From an uncultured Arthrobacter sp. (GTDB lineage: Bacteria; Actinomycetota; Actinomycetes; Actinomycetales; Micrococcaceae): 64,000 bases of DNA. Location: assembly GCF_947493765.1 (NCBI RefSeq), contig NZ_CANLSZ010000007.1:62001-126000 (forward strand). Direction: 5' to 3'. The translations under genes and the position numbers were made by a program. Shown piece by piece: positions 25,702 through 33,094 of the stretch (position 1 is the stretch's first letter; each line of letters opens with the position of its first letter). The notes under the pieces were generated by a model, which was not told the DNA's origin, searched no databases, and saw only the letters and a program-made list of their open reading frames with translations.

Positions 25702-26418
25702 CTACTTCTTGGTGCGGCGGCTCCCGCCGTGCCAGTCCTCCTGCAGGCCTGCCTCGCCGTCGTCCACCCCGAAGCTGCGCAGTTGCGGGCGCTCCCGCAG
25801 GCTCCGCTTGAGTTCGGCGAAGCCGGAGAAGCGGGCGAGGCCCACCACGTGGTCCCACAGTTCCACGGCGTCGTCGGCGGCGGGCAGCCTGCTGATGACG
25901 GGTCCGAAGAACGCGACACCCTCCGGCGGGTCGAACTGGATGATCGGCGTGCCGACATCCTTGCCGGTCAGTGCCAGCGCCTCGTCGGTCTCGGCCTGGA
26001 TCACGGCGTCCAGCGACGAGTCCTCCAGCGCCTCCGCGAGCTCCGCGGGCAGCTCCAGCTCTGCGAGGAGGGGCAGGAGGAAGTCGGCGGTGCCACGGTA
26101 GCCGCCGTCGGAGGTGTCCTCGCGGGTGTCGAAGATCTCGGTGCCGAGGCGTTCGTAGAGGCGGGCCACGGCCTCGGTCCCGTGCTCGTCCCGGGTGCGT
26201 GCAGCGACCCGGAGCAGGCGCAGCCCGGCGGTGTGACCGGTCTCGTAGCCGGCGGGGAAGTGTGCGCCGTAGTCGATGTGGCTGTTGAGGAGGCGGAGCG
26301 AGATGAAGCGCCACTCCACCGAGTACTCGCGCTGCTGGGCCACCATGCGCACCCACTTGCTGGTCATCCAGGCGAAGGGGCAGACGGGATCGAAGTAGAA
26401 CCTGATGTCGGGGGTCAT
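25702..26418 (-). CDS. DsbA-family protein, related to mycothiol-dependent nitroreductase Rv2466c
   Basis: A 238-residue thioredoxin-fold protein. The N-terminal IRFYFDPVCPFAWMTSKW, the later GKDVGTPIIQFDPPEGVAFFGPV (the cis-Pro loop, TP) and the C-terminal LWDHVVGLARFSGFAELKR align with the Rv2466c branch. Rv2466c has CPWC; here the second cysteine is alanine (CPFA), so the protein is a one-cysteine form. That suits mycothiolation or reduction with mycothiol as the resolving thiol rather than intramolecular disulfides. It would act in the cytoplasm on electrophiles or nitroheterocycles. Confidence 0.85.
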   Translation of the reverse strand: MTPDIRFYFDPVCPFAWMTSKWVRMVAQQREYSVEWRFISLRLLNSHIDYGAHFPAGYETGHTAGLRLLRVAARTRDEHGTEAVARLYERLGTEIFDTREDTSDGGYRGTADFLLPLLAELELPAELAEALEDSSLDAVIQAETDEALALTGKDVGTPIIQFDPPEGVAFFGPVISRLPAADDAVELWDHVVGLARFSGFAELKRSLRERPQLRSFGVDDGEAGLQEDWHGGSRRTKK

Positions 26419-26753
26419 GGCTTCACGCTAGGGACCGGGCATATCCGGGTCAAGGCGGCCTTCACAGTGCGCAATCGGGACTCTGCGCGGTTGGGCTGGC
26501 GCACACCGTGGTCGCGCGGTCCGGGCTCCTGCGTCTTGGACCAGGGACTTTGCAGGGCGAGGTGGCGCTTCCGACGGCGTGTCGCAGGGCGCCGCAGCGT
26601 GCGCAGCGTGGAAGACCCCGATCCGGCACCCCGGGAGCCCGACGATACCGCCATCGTCCGCATGATGACGTGGGAGACGGCGAGCTGGTGTGAGGCCGAC
26701 GCTGGCCGGGGCCCTTTTTTATCTCGGGTCTGTGCAATTTCGGGGTCTGCGCC

Positions 26754-26836
26754 GATCCGGGGATTTCGGGCGGCAACGTGCACCCGCGACGGCGTGTCGC
26801 GCCACGACACGCTGGTGCCGTCGCCGAAGTCCCCGG
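26754..26836 (+). repeat. Dispersed intergenic repeat, copy A (core)
   Basis: An 83-base block that starts GATCCGGGG and ends AAGTCCCCGG and aligns with 40263-40346 and 53925-54008. It contains the hairpin CGTGTCG-CGCCA-CGACACG (26793-26811), identical in the arms to the other copies. Its right end runs directly into the 28-bp tandem array. Confidence 0.75.
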
Positions 26837-26840
26837 TCAG

Positions 26841-26977
26841 GAACCCCCGGTCGAGAACACCCGACCAGGAACACCCGGTCGAGAACACCCGACCAGGAAC
26901 ACCCGGTCGAGAACACCCGACCAGGAACCCCCGGTCGAGAACACCCGACCAGGAACCCCCGGTCGAGAACACCTGAC
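26841..26977 (+). repeat. 28-bp tandem repeat, about 4.9 units
   Basis: Units start at 26841, 26869, 26897, 26925 and 26953 (the last is 25 bases, with one change). Each unit is two 14-base halves, GAACCCCCGGTCGA (or GAACACCC...) and GAACACCCGACCAG, that share GAACxCCC and contain the complementary GGTCG/CGACC, so every unit can fold. Unit-to-unit variation is a single C/A position. There is no spacer sequence, so it is not a CRISPR array. Confidence 0.9.
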
Positions 26978-27030
26978 GTCGGCGAACGCCCTGTCGACGC
27001 ACTTCCGCGGCCAGTCGGACCGCGGAAGGG

Positions 27031-27828
27031 TCAGGAGGTGGCGATGTCCTTCGAGGCGTAGTCGAAGCGGAACGTCACCGCGCTGTCCGAGAGCAGGTGG
27101 AGTTCGTGGTTGGCGCCGTCGCGAACCCCGAAACGGCCGTAGTTCTCGTCCCAGGAGCCGTTGACCAGCACCTTGTACTGGTAGGTTCCGGCCGGCAGCT
27201 GCAGGGTCTGGTGCCAGGAGTTCGCCGCGGCGTCGTACGAGAGCTGCAGCTCGCGGAGATCGGTGGACCAGTGACCCGCCTCGCCGAGGATCGGATCGAA
27301 ATCGCCGGAGAGGGCCACGGACTGCGGCTGATCGTGCCACGCCTCGACCGTGGAGGAGTCCGCCTCCGCGGAGGACACCTCGAGGTCGACGGCGGTGTCC
27401 GGGGGAGTGGGGTCCTCGGCGGGCGTGAACTGCACTTCCTCTCCCAGCTGCTCGGGGGACGGGGGTGCGTGCTCCACGGAGGCGGGCTGCTCGGGCACGG
27501 GGTCGCCGGTCAGCATGGCGTTGACGAACTGGTCCGCGTCGGGGAAGGCCGCAACGGCGCGGGTGCCCTCCTCGGTGGCCGTCCAGCCGGCGCGGCCCTT
27601 GACGAGCCACCCGGCCTTGACGAGCTTCGCCGTCGCCGTCGTCAGCGCCTTGAAGCCCCGGGGGATCCCGCCCGAGAGGAGCTCGGCTTCCTTGTCGTCG
27701 AACGGGACCTCGGCAACAACCTGTGACAGCAGCTCGCTCGGAGCGGCGCCGGAGCCCGACGCCTGATGGTCGGCCAGGATGGCGAGCGTGGCACGCAGGC
27801 GGGCGTTGGTGTGATTCCGGGGGGCGAT
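27031..27828 (-). CDS. Winged-helix / carbohydrate-binding (pullulanase X25-like) protein, apparent ATC start
   Basis: About 265 residues. N-terminal part (1-105): a winged-helix-like region, NARLRATLAILADHQASG ... LTTATAKLVKAGWLVKGRAG. An acidic Pro/Glu linker follows (106-155), then a 95-residue domain, SVALSGDFDPILGEAGHW ... QLPAGTYQYKVLVNGSWDEN, with the fold pattern of X25/CBM48-type starch-binding or AMPK-beta modules. The first ATG, at 27516, would delete the winged helix. The frame is open and coding-like for another 104 codons upstream with no ATG, GTG or TTG; a strong AAGGAG stands six bases before an ATC at 27826-27828. I take ATC as the start. Function unknown; possibly a regulator of glycogen or maltodextrin use. 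Confidence 0.7.
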   Translation of the reverse strand: MAPRNHTNARLRATLAILADHQASGSGAAPSELLSQVVAEVPFDDKEAELLSGGIPRGFKALTTATAKLVKAGWLVKGRAGWTATEEGTRAVAAFPDADQFVNAMLTGDPVPEQPASVEHAPPSPEQLGEEVQFTPAEDPTPPDTAVDLEVSSAEADSSTVEAWHDQPQSVALSGDFDPILGEAGHWSTDLRELQLSYDAAANSWHQTLQLPAGTYQYKVLVNGSWDENYGRFGVRDGANHELHLLSDSAVTFRFDYASKDIATS

Positions 27829-27905
27829 GACAATCTCCTTCGTCGACTTCCTGGGTAGATCGATTTTATCGGATGACTCTCCATTCCGGTGCTACGCTCC
27901 GCCCG

Positions 27906-28346
27906 ATGACGTTTTCCACGCGCACCGGCCCGCTCAGAACCGTCGCACGCGTGGCGCTCGGGGCGTTCCTCCTGGTGGCCGGGACCGCGCACCTCACCGT
28001 CGCGCGGGAGGCCTTCGCCGCGCAGGTACCGTCCTGGCTCCCGCTGGACACGGACGCCGTCGTCGTCGTGTCGGGTGTCGTGGAGCTCCTGCTCGGTGCC
28101 GCGTTGATCGCCCTCCGCCGGTATCGTGTGCCGATCGGGTGGGTGGTGGCGGGATTCTTCGTGGTGGTCCTTCCCGGGAACATCGCCCAGTACGTGGAGG
28201 GCGTGAGCGCCTTCGGGCTCGATTCCGACGGCGCCCGCCTCACCCGCCTCTTCTTCCAGCCGGTCCTCGTGGTGTGGGCCCTGTGGTCCACCGGCGCCTG
28301 GCAGGACCGCGACTCCCTCCGGACGCGGGGCCGGGCCCGGAACTGA
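27906..28346 (+). CDS. DoxX-family membrane protein
   Basis: A 146-residue, four-helix membrane protein. ARVALGAFLLVAGTAHLTVAREAF is the opening of DoxX/DoxD-like proteins, followed by VVVVSGVVELLLGAALIAL and a final helix near LFFQPVLVVWALWSTGAW. A -10-like TACGCT (27893-27898) ends seven bases before ATG 27906 and there is no ribosome site, so the mRNA is probably leaderless. The family supports sulfur or redox homeostasis; the partner here is unknown. Confidence 0.82.
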   Translation: MTFSTRTGPLRTVARVALGAFLLVAGTAHLTVAREAFAAQVPSWLPLDTDAVVVVSGVVELLLGAALIALRRYRVPIGWVVAGFFVVVLPGNIAQYVEGVSAFGLDSDGARLTRLFFQPVLVVWALWSTGAWQDRDSLRTRGRARN

Positions 28347-28422
28347 CCGACCGCTGACGAGGAATCGTCAGTAAGCTTCGAACAACAGCACGTTGCCTCG
28401 CCCCAGGACCCCGGGAGACACC

Positions 28423-29292
28423 ATGAAGACCCTTCGACCCCTCAAATCCGTCGAGAAGCTCGAGAACGCCACCTGGCTGGACGCGGTGGCGAACCCGATG
28501 CGCGACCTGGTGCAGGCCGTCATCAAGCCCGGCGCTGTTCGCGACATCCTGCACGGCGTGCCGATCGGGCACCCGCTGCACCCGCTGATGGTCCTCGTGC
28601 CGACCGGCACCTGGCTGTCGGCTGCCGTCCTGGACGCAGTGCCCGGCTCGAAGGCGGCGTCGGCGATCCTCATCGGTACCGGTGTGGTCAGCGCCGCCCC
28701 GACGGCGCTCAGCGGCTGGACCGACTGGTCCGAAGGGCACGAGCAGCAGCTGCGGGTGGGCGTGGTCCACGCCGCCGCGAACGCCGTCGCCGTCGGTCTC
28801 TACTCGCTGTCGCTGGTGCAGCGGCTACGCGGCCGGTCGGGCAAGGTGCTCTCGTACACGGGGCTCGCGGTGGTCTCCGCCGGAGGATTCCTCGGCGGTC
28901 ACATGGCGTACCGGCAGGCGCTGGGGGCCAACCACTCGGAGGACGTGCCGCACCGGGTGGAGCCCGGGTGGCATGCCATCGGGGCGCTCGCCGAGTTGCC
29001 GGACGGCAGGCTGGAGAAGCGGGTGCTCGGCGAGGTTCCCCTCGTGGTCTTCCGTCAGGGCGACGAGGTGTCGGTGCTCTCCGCCACCTGCAGCCACCTC
29101 TCCGCGCCACTCGACGAGGGGACGGTCAGCTACGACGACGGCGATCCCTGCCTCACCTGTCCCTGGCACAACAGCATGTTCTCGCTGAGGAACGGCGAGG
29201 TGCTGCGAGGCCCGGCCACGTCGCCGCAGCCGTCCTTCGAGACGCGGATCGTCGCGGGGACCGTGGAGGTGAGCCTGCCGAACGCAGGCTGA
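28423..29292 (+). CDS. DUF2231 membrane domain fused to a Rieske [2Fe-2S] domain
   Basis: A 289-residue fusion. Residues up to about 155 hold a DUF2231-type membrane domain (GVPIGHPLHPLMVLVPTGTW, histidine-rich, several helices). The C-terminal 105 residues are a Rieske ferredoxin with ligands in TCSHLSAPLDEG (CxH) and CLTCPWHNSMF (CxxH). It would be a membrane-anchored electron carrier facing the cytoplasm or the membrane surface. CGGGAGA supports the ATG at 28423. A long hairpin terminator follows. Confidence 0.88.
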   Translation: MKTLRPLKSVEKLENATWLDAVANPMRDLVQAVIKPGAVRDILHGVPIGHPLHPLMVLVPTGTWLSAAVLDAVPGSKAASAILIGTGVVSAAPTALSGWTDWSEGHEQQLRVGVVHAAANAVAVGLYSLSLVQRLRGRSGKVLSYTGLAVVSAGGFLGGHMAYRQALGANHSEDVPHRVEPGWHAIGALAELPDGRLEKRVLGEVPLVVFRQGDEVSVLSATCSHLSAPLDEGTVSYDDGDPCLTCPWHNSMFSLRNGEVLRGPATSPQPSFETRIVAGTVEVSLPNAG

Positions 29293-29345
29293 TCGGCGGC
29301 GCTGTCGGAAGGCTGCGGGGCGTGGCCGGACCTCCGGCGCCCGGA

Positions 29346-29386
29346 CACGACGATGCCCGGCACAGTGCGTGCCGGGCATAGTCGTG
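29346..29386. terminator. Bidirectional intrinsic terminator
   Basis: A perfect 11-base-pair stem (ATGCCCGGCAC, 29353-29363, with 29369-29379) closes on a 5-base loop. CACGAC and GTCGTG flank it and extend the stem by six pairs after one mismatch. It separates the converging genes that end at 29292 and 29401. Confidence 0.75.
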
Positions 29387-29400
29387 CGTGCTGTCTCCGC

Positions 29401-29868
29401 TCAGGCGGTTGCCCGACGGCGTACCACGAACGCACCTCCGAGTGCTGCGAGGACCAGTCCGCCACCGAGGGCGAGGGCCCCGGCGTCGTTGGTCGCCGGA
29501 GCCTGCGCGACGCCGGTATCGGCACCACCCACCGGCATCTGGCCCATCTGCTGCACCTCGGGCTGGGGCTGCGGCATGGGCGTGACCGGCGGGTCCTGCG
29601 GAACCATGGGCTCGTTCTCCGCGACGATCCGCGCCACGATGCTCGCGTCGTACGGAGGATTACCTGCTGCGTCACAACCTGTGGCGTCGTCGTCCGAGTT
29701 GAGGCCCGGCTGGTAGCCGGGGGTACCAACGGGAATGTTGTAGACCCCGACGTTCGCGGCTGCCGTGCAGTTCTCGAACGGCAGGCCGACCGCGAGGGCC
29801 GGTGACGCCGAGAACAGAGCGAGGCCTGCTGCGGCCGAGGTGGCAAGGGCGATGGACGTCTTCTTCAT
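29401..29868 (-). CDS. Secreted Excalibur-like calcium-binding protein with C-terminal anchor
   Basis: A 155-residue exported protein. MKKTSIALATSAAAGLALFS with ASPALA is a signal peptide. FENCTAAANVGVYNIPVGTPG ... LNSDDDATGCD matches the Excalibur calcium-binding domain (F-x-NC ... DxDxDGxGC). A Pro/Gln/Met-rich region follows, then a hydrophobic C-terminus (LALGGGLVLAALGGAFVV) ending in RRRATA. The tail looks like a sorting signal without an LPxTG motif, so the protein is probably anchored by the helix alone. CAGGAG supports ATG 29868. Confidence 0.82.
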   Translation of the reverse strand: MKKTSIALATSAAAGLALFSASPALAVGLPFENCTAAANVGVYNIPVGTPGYQPGLNSDDDATGCDAAGNPPYDASIVARIVAENEPMVPQDPPVTPMPQPQPEVQQMGQMPVGGADTGVAQAPATNDAGALALGGGLVLAALGGAFVVRRRATA

Positions 29869-30018
29869 GGGAAACTCCTGAGACCTGGAAGATGATGGTC
29901 GTCCGACCGTACTGCATGATCACGACGAATCGGGGAACGCAGCTCGCGGGTACACCTGTGGTTGCGTGCCGCAGCTCCGTGGTCTACCCGGCGGATGGCC
30001 CGGTCCGGAGACCTCCGA

Positions 30019-30366
30019 TCAGGCGTTCGCGTCGGGGCGGTAGGGCGGGTAGCTCGGAGGAGGAACGGTGCCGCTCCCTGCATTGCCACGGCGGACGAGC
30101 TCGCCGGTGTTCTCAGCCGTGCGGATGGCCGCAATGAGGGATTCCAGTCCCACGCGTGCCAGGACCAGGTACAGGAGACTGAAGATGGGGCCGATGATCA
30201 GGAGCACCAGGATGCCGAGGAGCGAGCTCTGCTGGAAGCTCAGGACGACGAACAGGAGGTAGGAGATGGCGATCACCACCATCACCAGGAGATAGACGAT
30301 CTTCGCGATACTGGGCGCGATGAAGGTGGTGAAGGAAAAATCGAAGAGCGCTTTCATGATCCCCAT
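30019..30366 (-). CDS. DUF4282 membrane protein
   Basis: A 115-residue membrane protein. ALFDFSFTTFIAPSIAKIVYLL is the DUF4282 opening; two helices follow, and GLESLIAAIRTAENTGEL is the conserved end of the domain. A short Pro-rich tail follows. The start is either ATG 30366 or ATG 30357; the second has a GGGGA just upstream. Family function is unknown. Confidence 0.85.
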   Translation of the reverse strand: MGIMKALFDFSFTTFIAPSIAKIVYLLVMVVIAISYLLFVVLSFQQSSLLGILVLLIIGPIFSLLYLVLARVGLESLIAAIRTAENTGELVRRGNAGSGTVPPPSYPPYRPDANA

Positions 30367-30443
30367 ATTCGGTCGACGGTCGAGTGTCGGACCGACTGTA
30401 CAGCGAGGACCGCGCCCGACGGCCCAGGACTCACCGGCGTGCG

Positions 30444-31997
30444 CTACTGCGTGGCGTCCTCACCCGCCCAGGCCTCGGCGAAGAACTGCGGGGAGCGCGA
30501 TTCCAGCAGTCCGGCATACGTGTCCGGGTCCAGTGCCTGCGCGGAGTGCGCCGGTATCTCGGAGGTGAAGGCGGAGACGCCCAGGCCGGCTGCGCCGTCC
30601 TGCAGTGTGAGTCCGGCCGCCTCCAGGATGGTGGGGTACAGGTTCAGCTGGTCCACGCGGGGACGAACCGTACCGGCCGGCTCGGCGCCCGGGACCCAGA
30701 TGCGATTGAAGATGGTGCGGTTCGGGTGGTCGTCGAGCTGCTCGTGGAAGGCGTCGCCCGCACTCATGTGCTTGAGGTGGTCACCCATGATCACCACGGC
30801 GGTGTCCTCGAGATAGCCCTCGGCCTCCAGGTGGTCGACGAACCCGGCCACCTGGGTCATGGAGCAGGCGAAGACCGAGGTGACGGCGTCCTGCGTGTCC
30901 ACGTCGCAGTAGTCGTACACGTGCACGGGCTCGTGGGTGTCCAGGGTCAGGACCGAGAGGTTGAACGGCTCACCGGTCCGCTCGGACTCCGCGTGGAGCT
31001 CGTCCACGGTGGTCGTGGCATTGGCCATGAGACGCTCGTCGCTCAGGCCCCAGTCGCTGCGGAAGCTCGTCTCGGGTTCGCCCGCTGCCCGCCAGTCGGT
31101 CAGGCCCTTCACCACGGAGTACTCGTGGGTGCGCAGGAACGTGTCCTTCGCGGCGAAGCGCGCGTTCGCACCACCCAGGAAGACATTGGTGTAGCCGTGG
31201 TCCCCCAGCACGTCGCCCAGGCAGGTGGTTCCGCCCAGGTACGTCTCGACGTCGTCGCTCGGCTTGTCGGAGACGCTGCTGCCGGAACTCCCCGCCGGAC
31301 GAAGCGGCACGCCGCACTGGGTGGAGGTGAGGCCGGCCATGGTCCACCCCCCGCTCCGGTACTGCTGGAGGTCCTCGATGCTCTGCCACCCGTCGGAGGC
31401 CTTCGTGGCCTCCTTCAGGGGCGCGAAGGCGTCCTTCTCGAAGAGCTGGTCGTCCTCCAGGGTCGCCTCGCCGGACTCGAGGTAGATGAGGACGAGGTTG
31501 CGCTTGCCCGCGTCATCGGTGATGACGGGCTGCGCGTAGTAGTCGCCGATGTCGAAGTCGGAGTTGGCCGCCTGGATGTACTTCCCGAGGTTCACGGTGT
31601 CGGCGAAGGCCGTGGTGCCGCCGACGACCACCGCGCCGACCAGCGCCGTGGCGACAGTCCGCGTGATCCACGGCGAGCGGCGCGACCGTCCGGCGTACGT
31701 GGCGCGACGGCGGGTGCGACGCCGGAGATACCACCACAGGGCGATACCCGTGGTGAGGAGCAGGGGCACCACACCGACGCCGATGATCCCCAGCCAGACG
31801 ACGGCGCCGCCCCCGCCGTCGGTCTCCAGGGAGGTCAGGTTCAGGAGCATCTGGCCCACGGAGATCTCGCCCCAGAAGAATCGGATCCCGATGGCAGCGA
31901 TGAGCAGTGCGAGGCCGGCCCAGAGGAGGACGAAGACCAGGGTCTGGGCGGCGACGGCGCCGGCTCGTCGGGTCAGGCGCAGGCCGCGCTCATACAT
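30444..31997 (-). CDS. LTA synthase-like sulfatase-family phosphoglycerol/alkyl transferase
   Basis: A 517-residue membrane protein: three N-terminal helices (LVFVLLWAGLALLIAAIGI, WLGIIGVGVVPLLLTTGIAL, TVATALVGAVVVGGTTAFA), a linker and an extracytoplasmic alkaline-phosphatase-fold domain. Landmarks are LVLIYLESGEATLED (metal-binding Glu), AGLTSTQCGVPL (nucleophile Thr region), LDTHEPVHVYD and MGDHLKHMS (metal Asp/His). Known relatives transfer phosphoglycerol to teichoic or periplasmic glucan chains. LtaS has five helices; this has three. ATG 31997 has GAGG eight bases upstream; an in-frame upstream extension is unlikely. Confidence 0.85.
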   Translation of the reverse strand: MYERGLRLTRRAGAVAAQTLVFVLLWAGLALLIAAIGIRFFWGEISVGQMLLNLTSLETDGGGGAVVWLGIIGVGVVPLLLTTGIALWWYLRRRTRRRATYAGRSRRSPWITRTVATALVGAVVVGGTTAFADTVNLGKYIQAANSDFDIGDYYAQPVITDDAGKRNLVLIYLESGEATLEDDQLFEKDAFAPLKEATKASDGWQSIEDLQQYRSGGWTMAGLTSTQCGVPLRPAGSSGSSVSDKPSDDVETYLGGTTCLGDVLGDHGYTNVFLGGANARFAAKDTFLRTHEYSVVKGLTDWRAAGEPETSFRSDWGLSDERLMANATTTVDELHAESERTGEPFNLSVLTLDTHEPVHVYDYCDVDTQDAVTSVFACSMTQVAGFVDHLEAEGYLEDTAVVIMGDHLKHMSAGDAFHEQLDDHPNRTIFNRIWVPGAEPAGTVRPRVDQLNLYPTILEAAGLTLQDGAAGLGVSAFTSEIPAHSAQALDPDTYAGLLESRSPQFFAEAWAGEDATQ

Positions 31998-32198
31998 GAC
32001 ATCGCCTCGCCTTCCAATAGCCCGCCCGATGTTCGAACGTCCTTGACATCCACCCGGTTCCTGGGCCGGTAGAAGCCTAGCGTCGCCACAGGGGCTGTCA
32101 ACACTCGTATCGGCTCTCCTCATGGTGTGTTGCCCTCTGACTGCTCGGGTGCGGCCGTGCTCCGCAGGGGCTTTCGACGACTGGGACGGGCCCGGAGG

Positions 32199-32223
32199 CG
32201 GCGTGTCACCCCGCAACACGCCG
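32199..32223. repeat. Dispersed intergenic repeat, copy D hairpin
   Basis: CGGCGTGT (32199-32206) and ACACGCCG (32216-32223) make a perfect 8-bp stem with a 9-base loop. GGCGTGTC and the following GTCCGAAAGCCCCG resemble the hairpin and right flank of copies A, B and C, so this looks like a more diverged member. The assignment is weaker than for the others. Confidence 0.55.
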
Positions 32224-32250
32224 ATCCTTGGTCCGAAAGCCCCGATTTGG

Positions 32251-32334
32251 GACGGTGCCGGACTGGAAGGCCCCGGTTCGGAGCTCGAAATCCCCGGTTT
32301 GAGACGGTGCCGGACTGGAAGGCCCCGGTTCGGA
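32251..32334 (+). repeat. Direct repeat, 32 bases perfect, 52-base period
   Basis: The 32-base string beginning GACGGTGCCGG and ending GGTTCGGA occurs at 32251-32282 and again, unchanged, at 32303-32334. The 20 bases between include TCGAAATCCCCGG, a motif also seen in the other intergenic repeats. Confidence 0.85.
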
Positions 32335-32392
32335 ACGAGGTGGGCTCGAAAGCCCCGGCCCCGGCCCCGGACCCCGGGGCGGCAGGGCGGCC

Positions 32393-33094
32393 CTACCGCG
32401 TGGAGGGGGTGTCACCCGCCGCGTTGCGCGCCGCGAGGATGTGCGTACGCATTACTGCCTCCGCCCACTCGCCGTCGCGCGCGTCGGCCGCTGCCACGAG
32501 CTCCGCGTGATGCTGCATGGAGCGGCGCAGCGCTGCCTCGCTGTACTTGCGGAAGGTGTGCGCGACGACGGCGGGGCGCATCACGGCCTGCAGCGCGGTG
32601 GCCACGTGCCGGTTGCCGCACCGCTCGATGAAGATCCCGTGGAAGGCGGCATTCAGGGGGCTGAGTCCGTCCATGTCGCCGCCACCGTCCACCACGGCTT
32701 CCATCCGAGCGCTCAGGGAGGCGAGTTCGGCGACGTCGTCGTCGGTCAGGTGGGGCACGGAGAGCCGTACGGCGTGGGGCTCGAATCCGGAGCGGACGTC
32801 ATAGAGCCCGGCGACGTCCTCGGTGGAGAAGTCCACCACCTGCGCGCCCTTGTTGCGGCTGAGGTCCACGAGTCCCTCGGCGGCGAGGCGGTTCAGGGCC
32901 TCCCTGATGGGCGTGCGGCTCACGCCGATGCGGTCCGCGAGGGTGGTCTCGCGCAGCCAGGCACCCGCGGCCAGCTCGCCCGAGGCGATCATGGCCCGCA
33001 CCTGCCCGTAGGCGCTCACGTCGCGATCCGGTACAGCACGAGGTGCAGTGTCGCGGGTGGGTGCGTCGGACGGCGTGCTGTTCACGGTGCTCAC
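32393..33094 (-). CDS. GntR/FadR-type transcriptional regulator (FCD domain)
   Basis: A 233-residue regulator. The winged helix is ETTLADRIGVSRTPIREALNRL plus EGLVDLSRNKGAQV; the FCD ligand domain follows with YDVRSGFEPHAVRL, and FHGIFIERCGNRHV carries ligand-metal histidines. The GTG at 33092-33094 overlaps the TGA of the lyase-like gene (GTGA), so it is the last gene of a three-gene operon. It probably controls that operon and the divergent hydantoinase genes through the TTGTAT(A/G)C sites at 35304-35377. Confidence 0.9.
   Translation of the reverse strand: MSTVNSTPSDAPTRDTAPRAVPDRDVSAYGQVRAMIASGELAAGAWLRETTLADRIGVSRTPIREALNRLAAEGLVDLSRNKGAQVVDFSTEDVAGLYDVRSGFEPHAVRLSVPHLTDDDVAELASLSARMEAVVDGGGDMDGLSPLNAAFHGIFIERCGNRHVATALQAVMRPAVVAHTFRKYSEAALRRSMQHHAELVAAADARDGEWAEAVMRTHILAARNAAGDTPSTR

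Larger units (their letters stand above)
26419..27030. other. Intergenic region with repeats, no gene seen
   Basis: This 612-base gap lies between the DsbA-type gene (minus) and the stop of the winged-helix gene (minus). The left part (26419-26700) is GC-rich unique DNA with no convincing reading frame. The right part holds an intergenic repeat element (26754-26836) and the 28-bp tandem array (26841-26977). Reading frames across the array are formed by the repeat and not by a gene. Confidence 0.7.
31998..32392. other. Intergenic region with repeat copy D
   Basis: This 395-base gap separates the LTA-synthase-like start and the GntR stop, both minus strand. I see no convincing gene. It contains a hairpin, a 32-base direct repeat with 52-base period, and runs of CCCCGG(C/T). 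No promoter stands out upstream of the LTA-synthase-like gene apart from weak boxes near 32100. Confidence 0.65.

Noticed and set aside
26841-26977. CRISPR array
   Set aside because: Repeats are directly adjacent with no unique spacers and no cas genes are nearby.
26837-27610. Reading frames with repeats such as DRGFLVGCSRPGV
   Set aside because: They arise from the 28-bp tandem array. Period 28 is not a multiple of three, so the array gives repeats in every frame.
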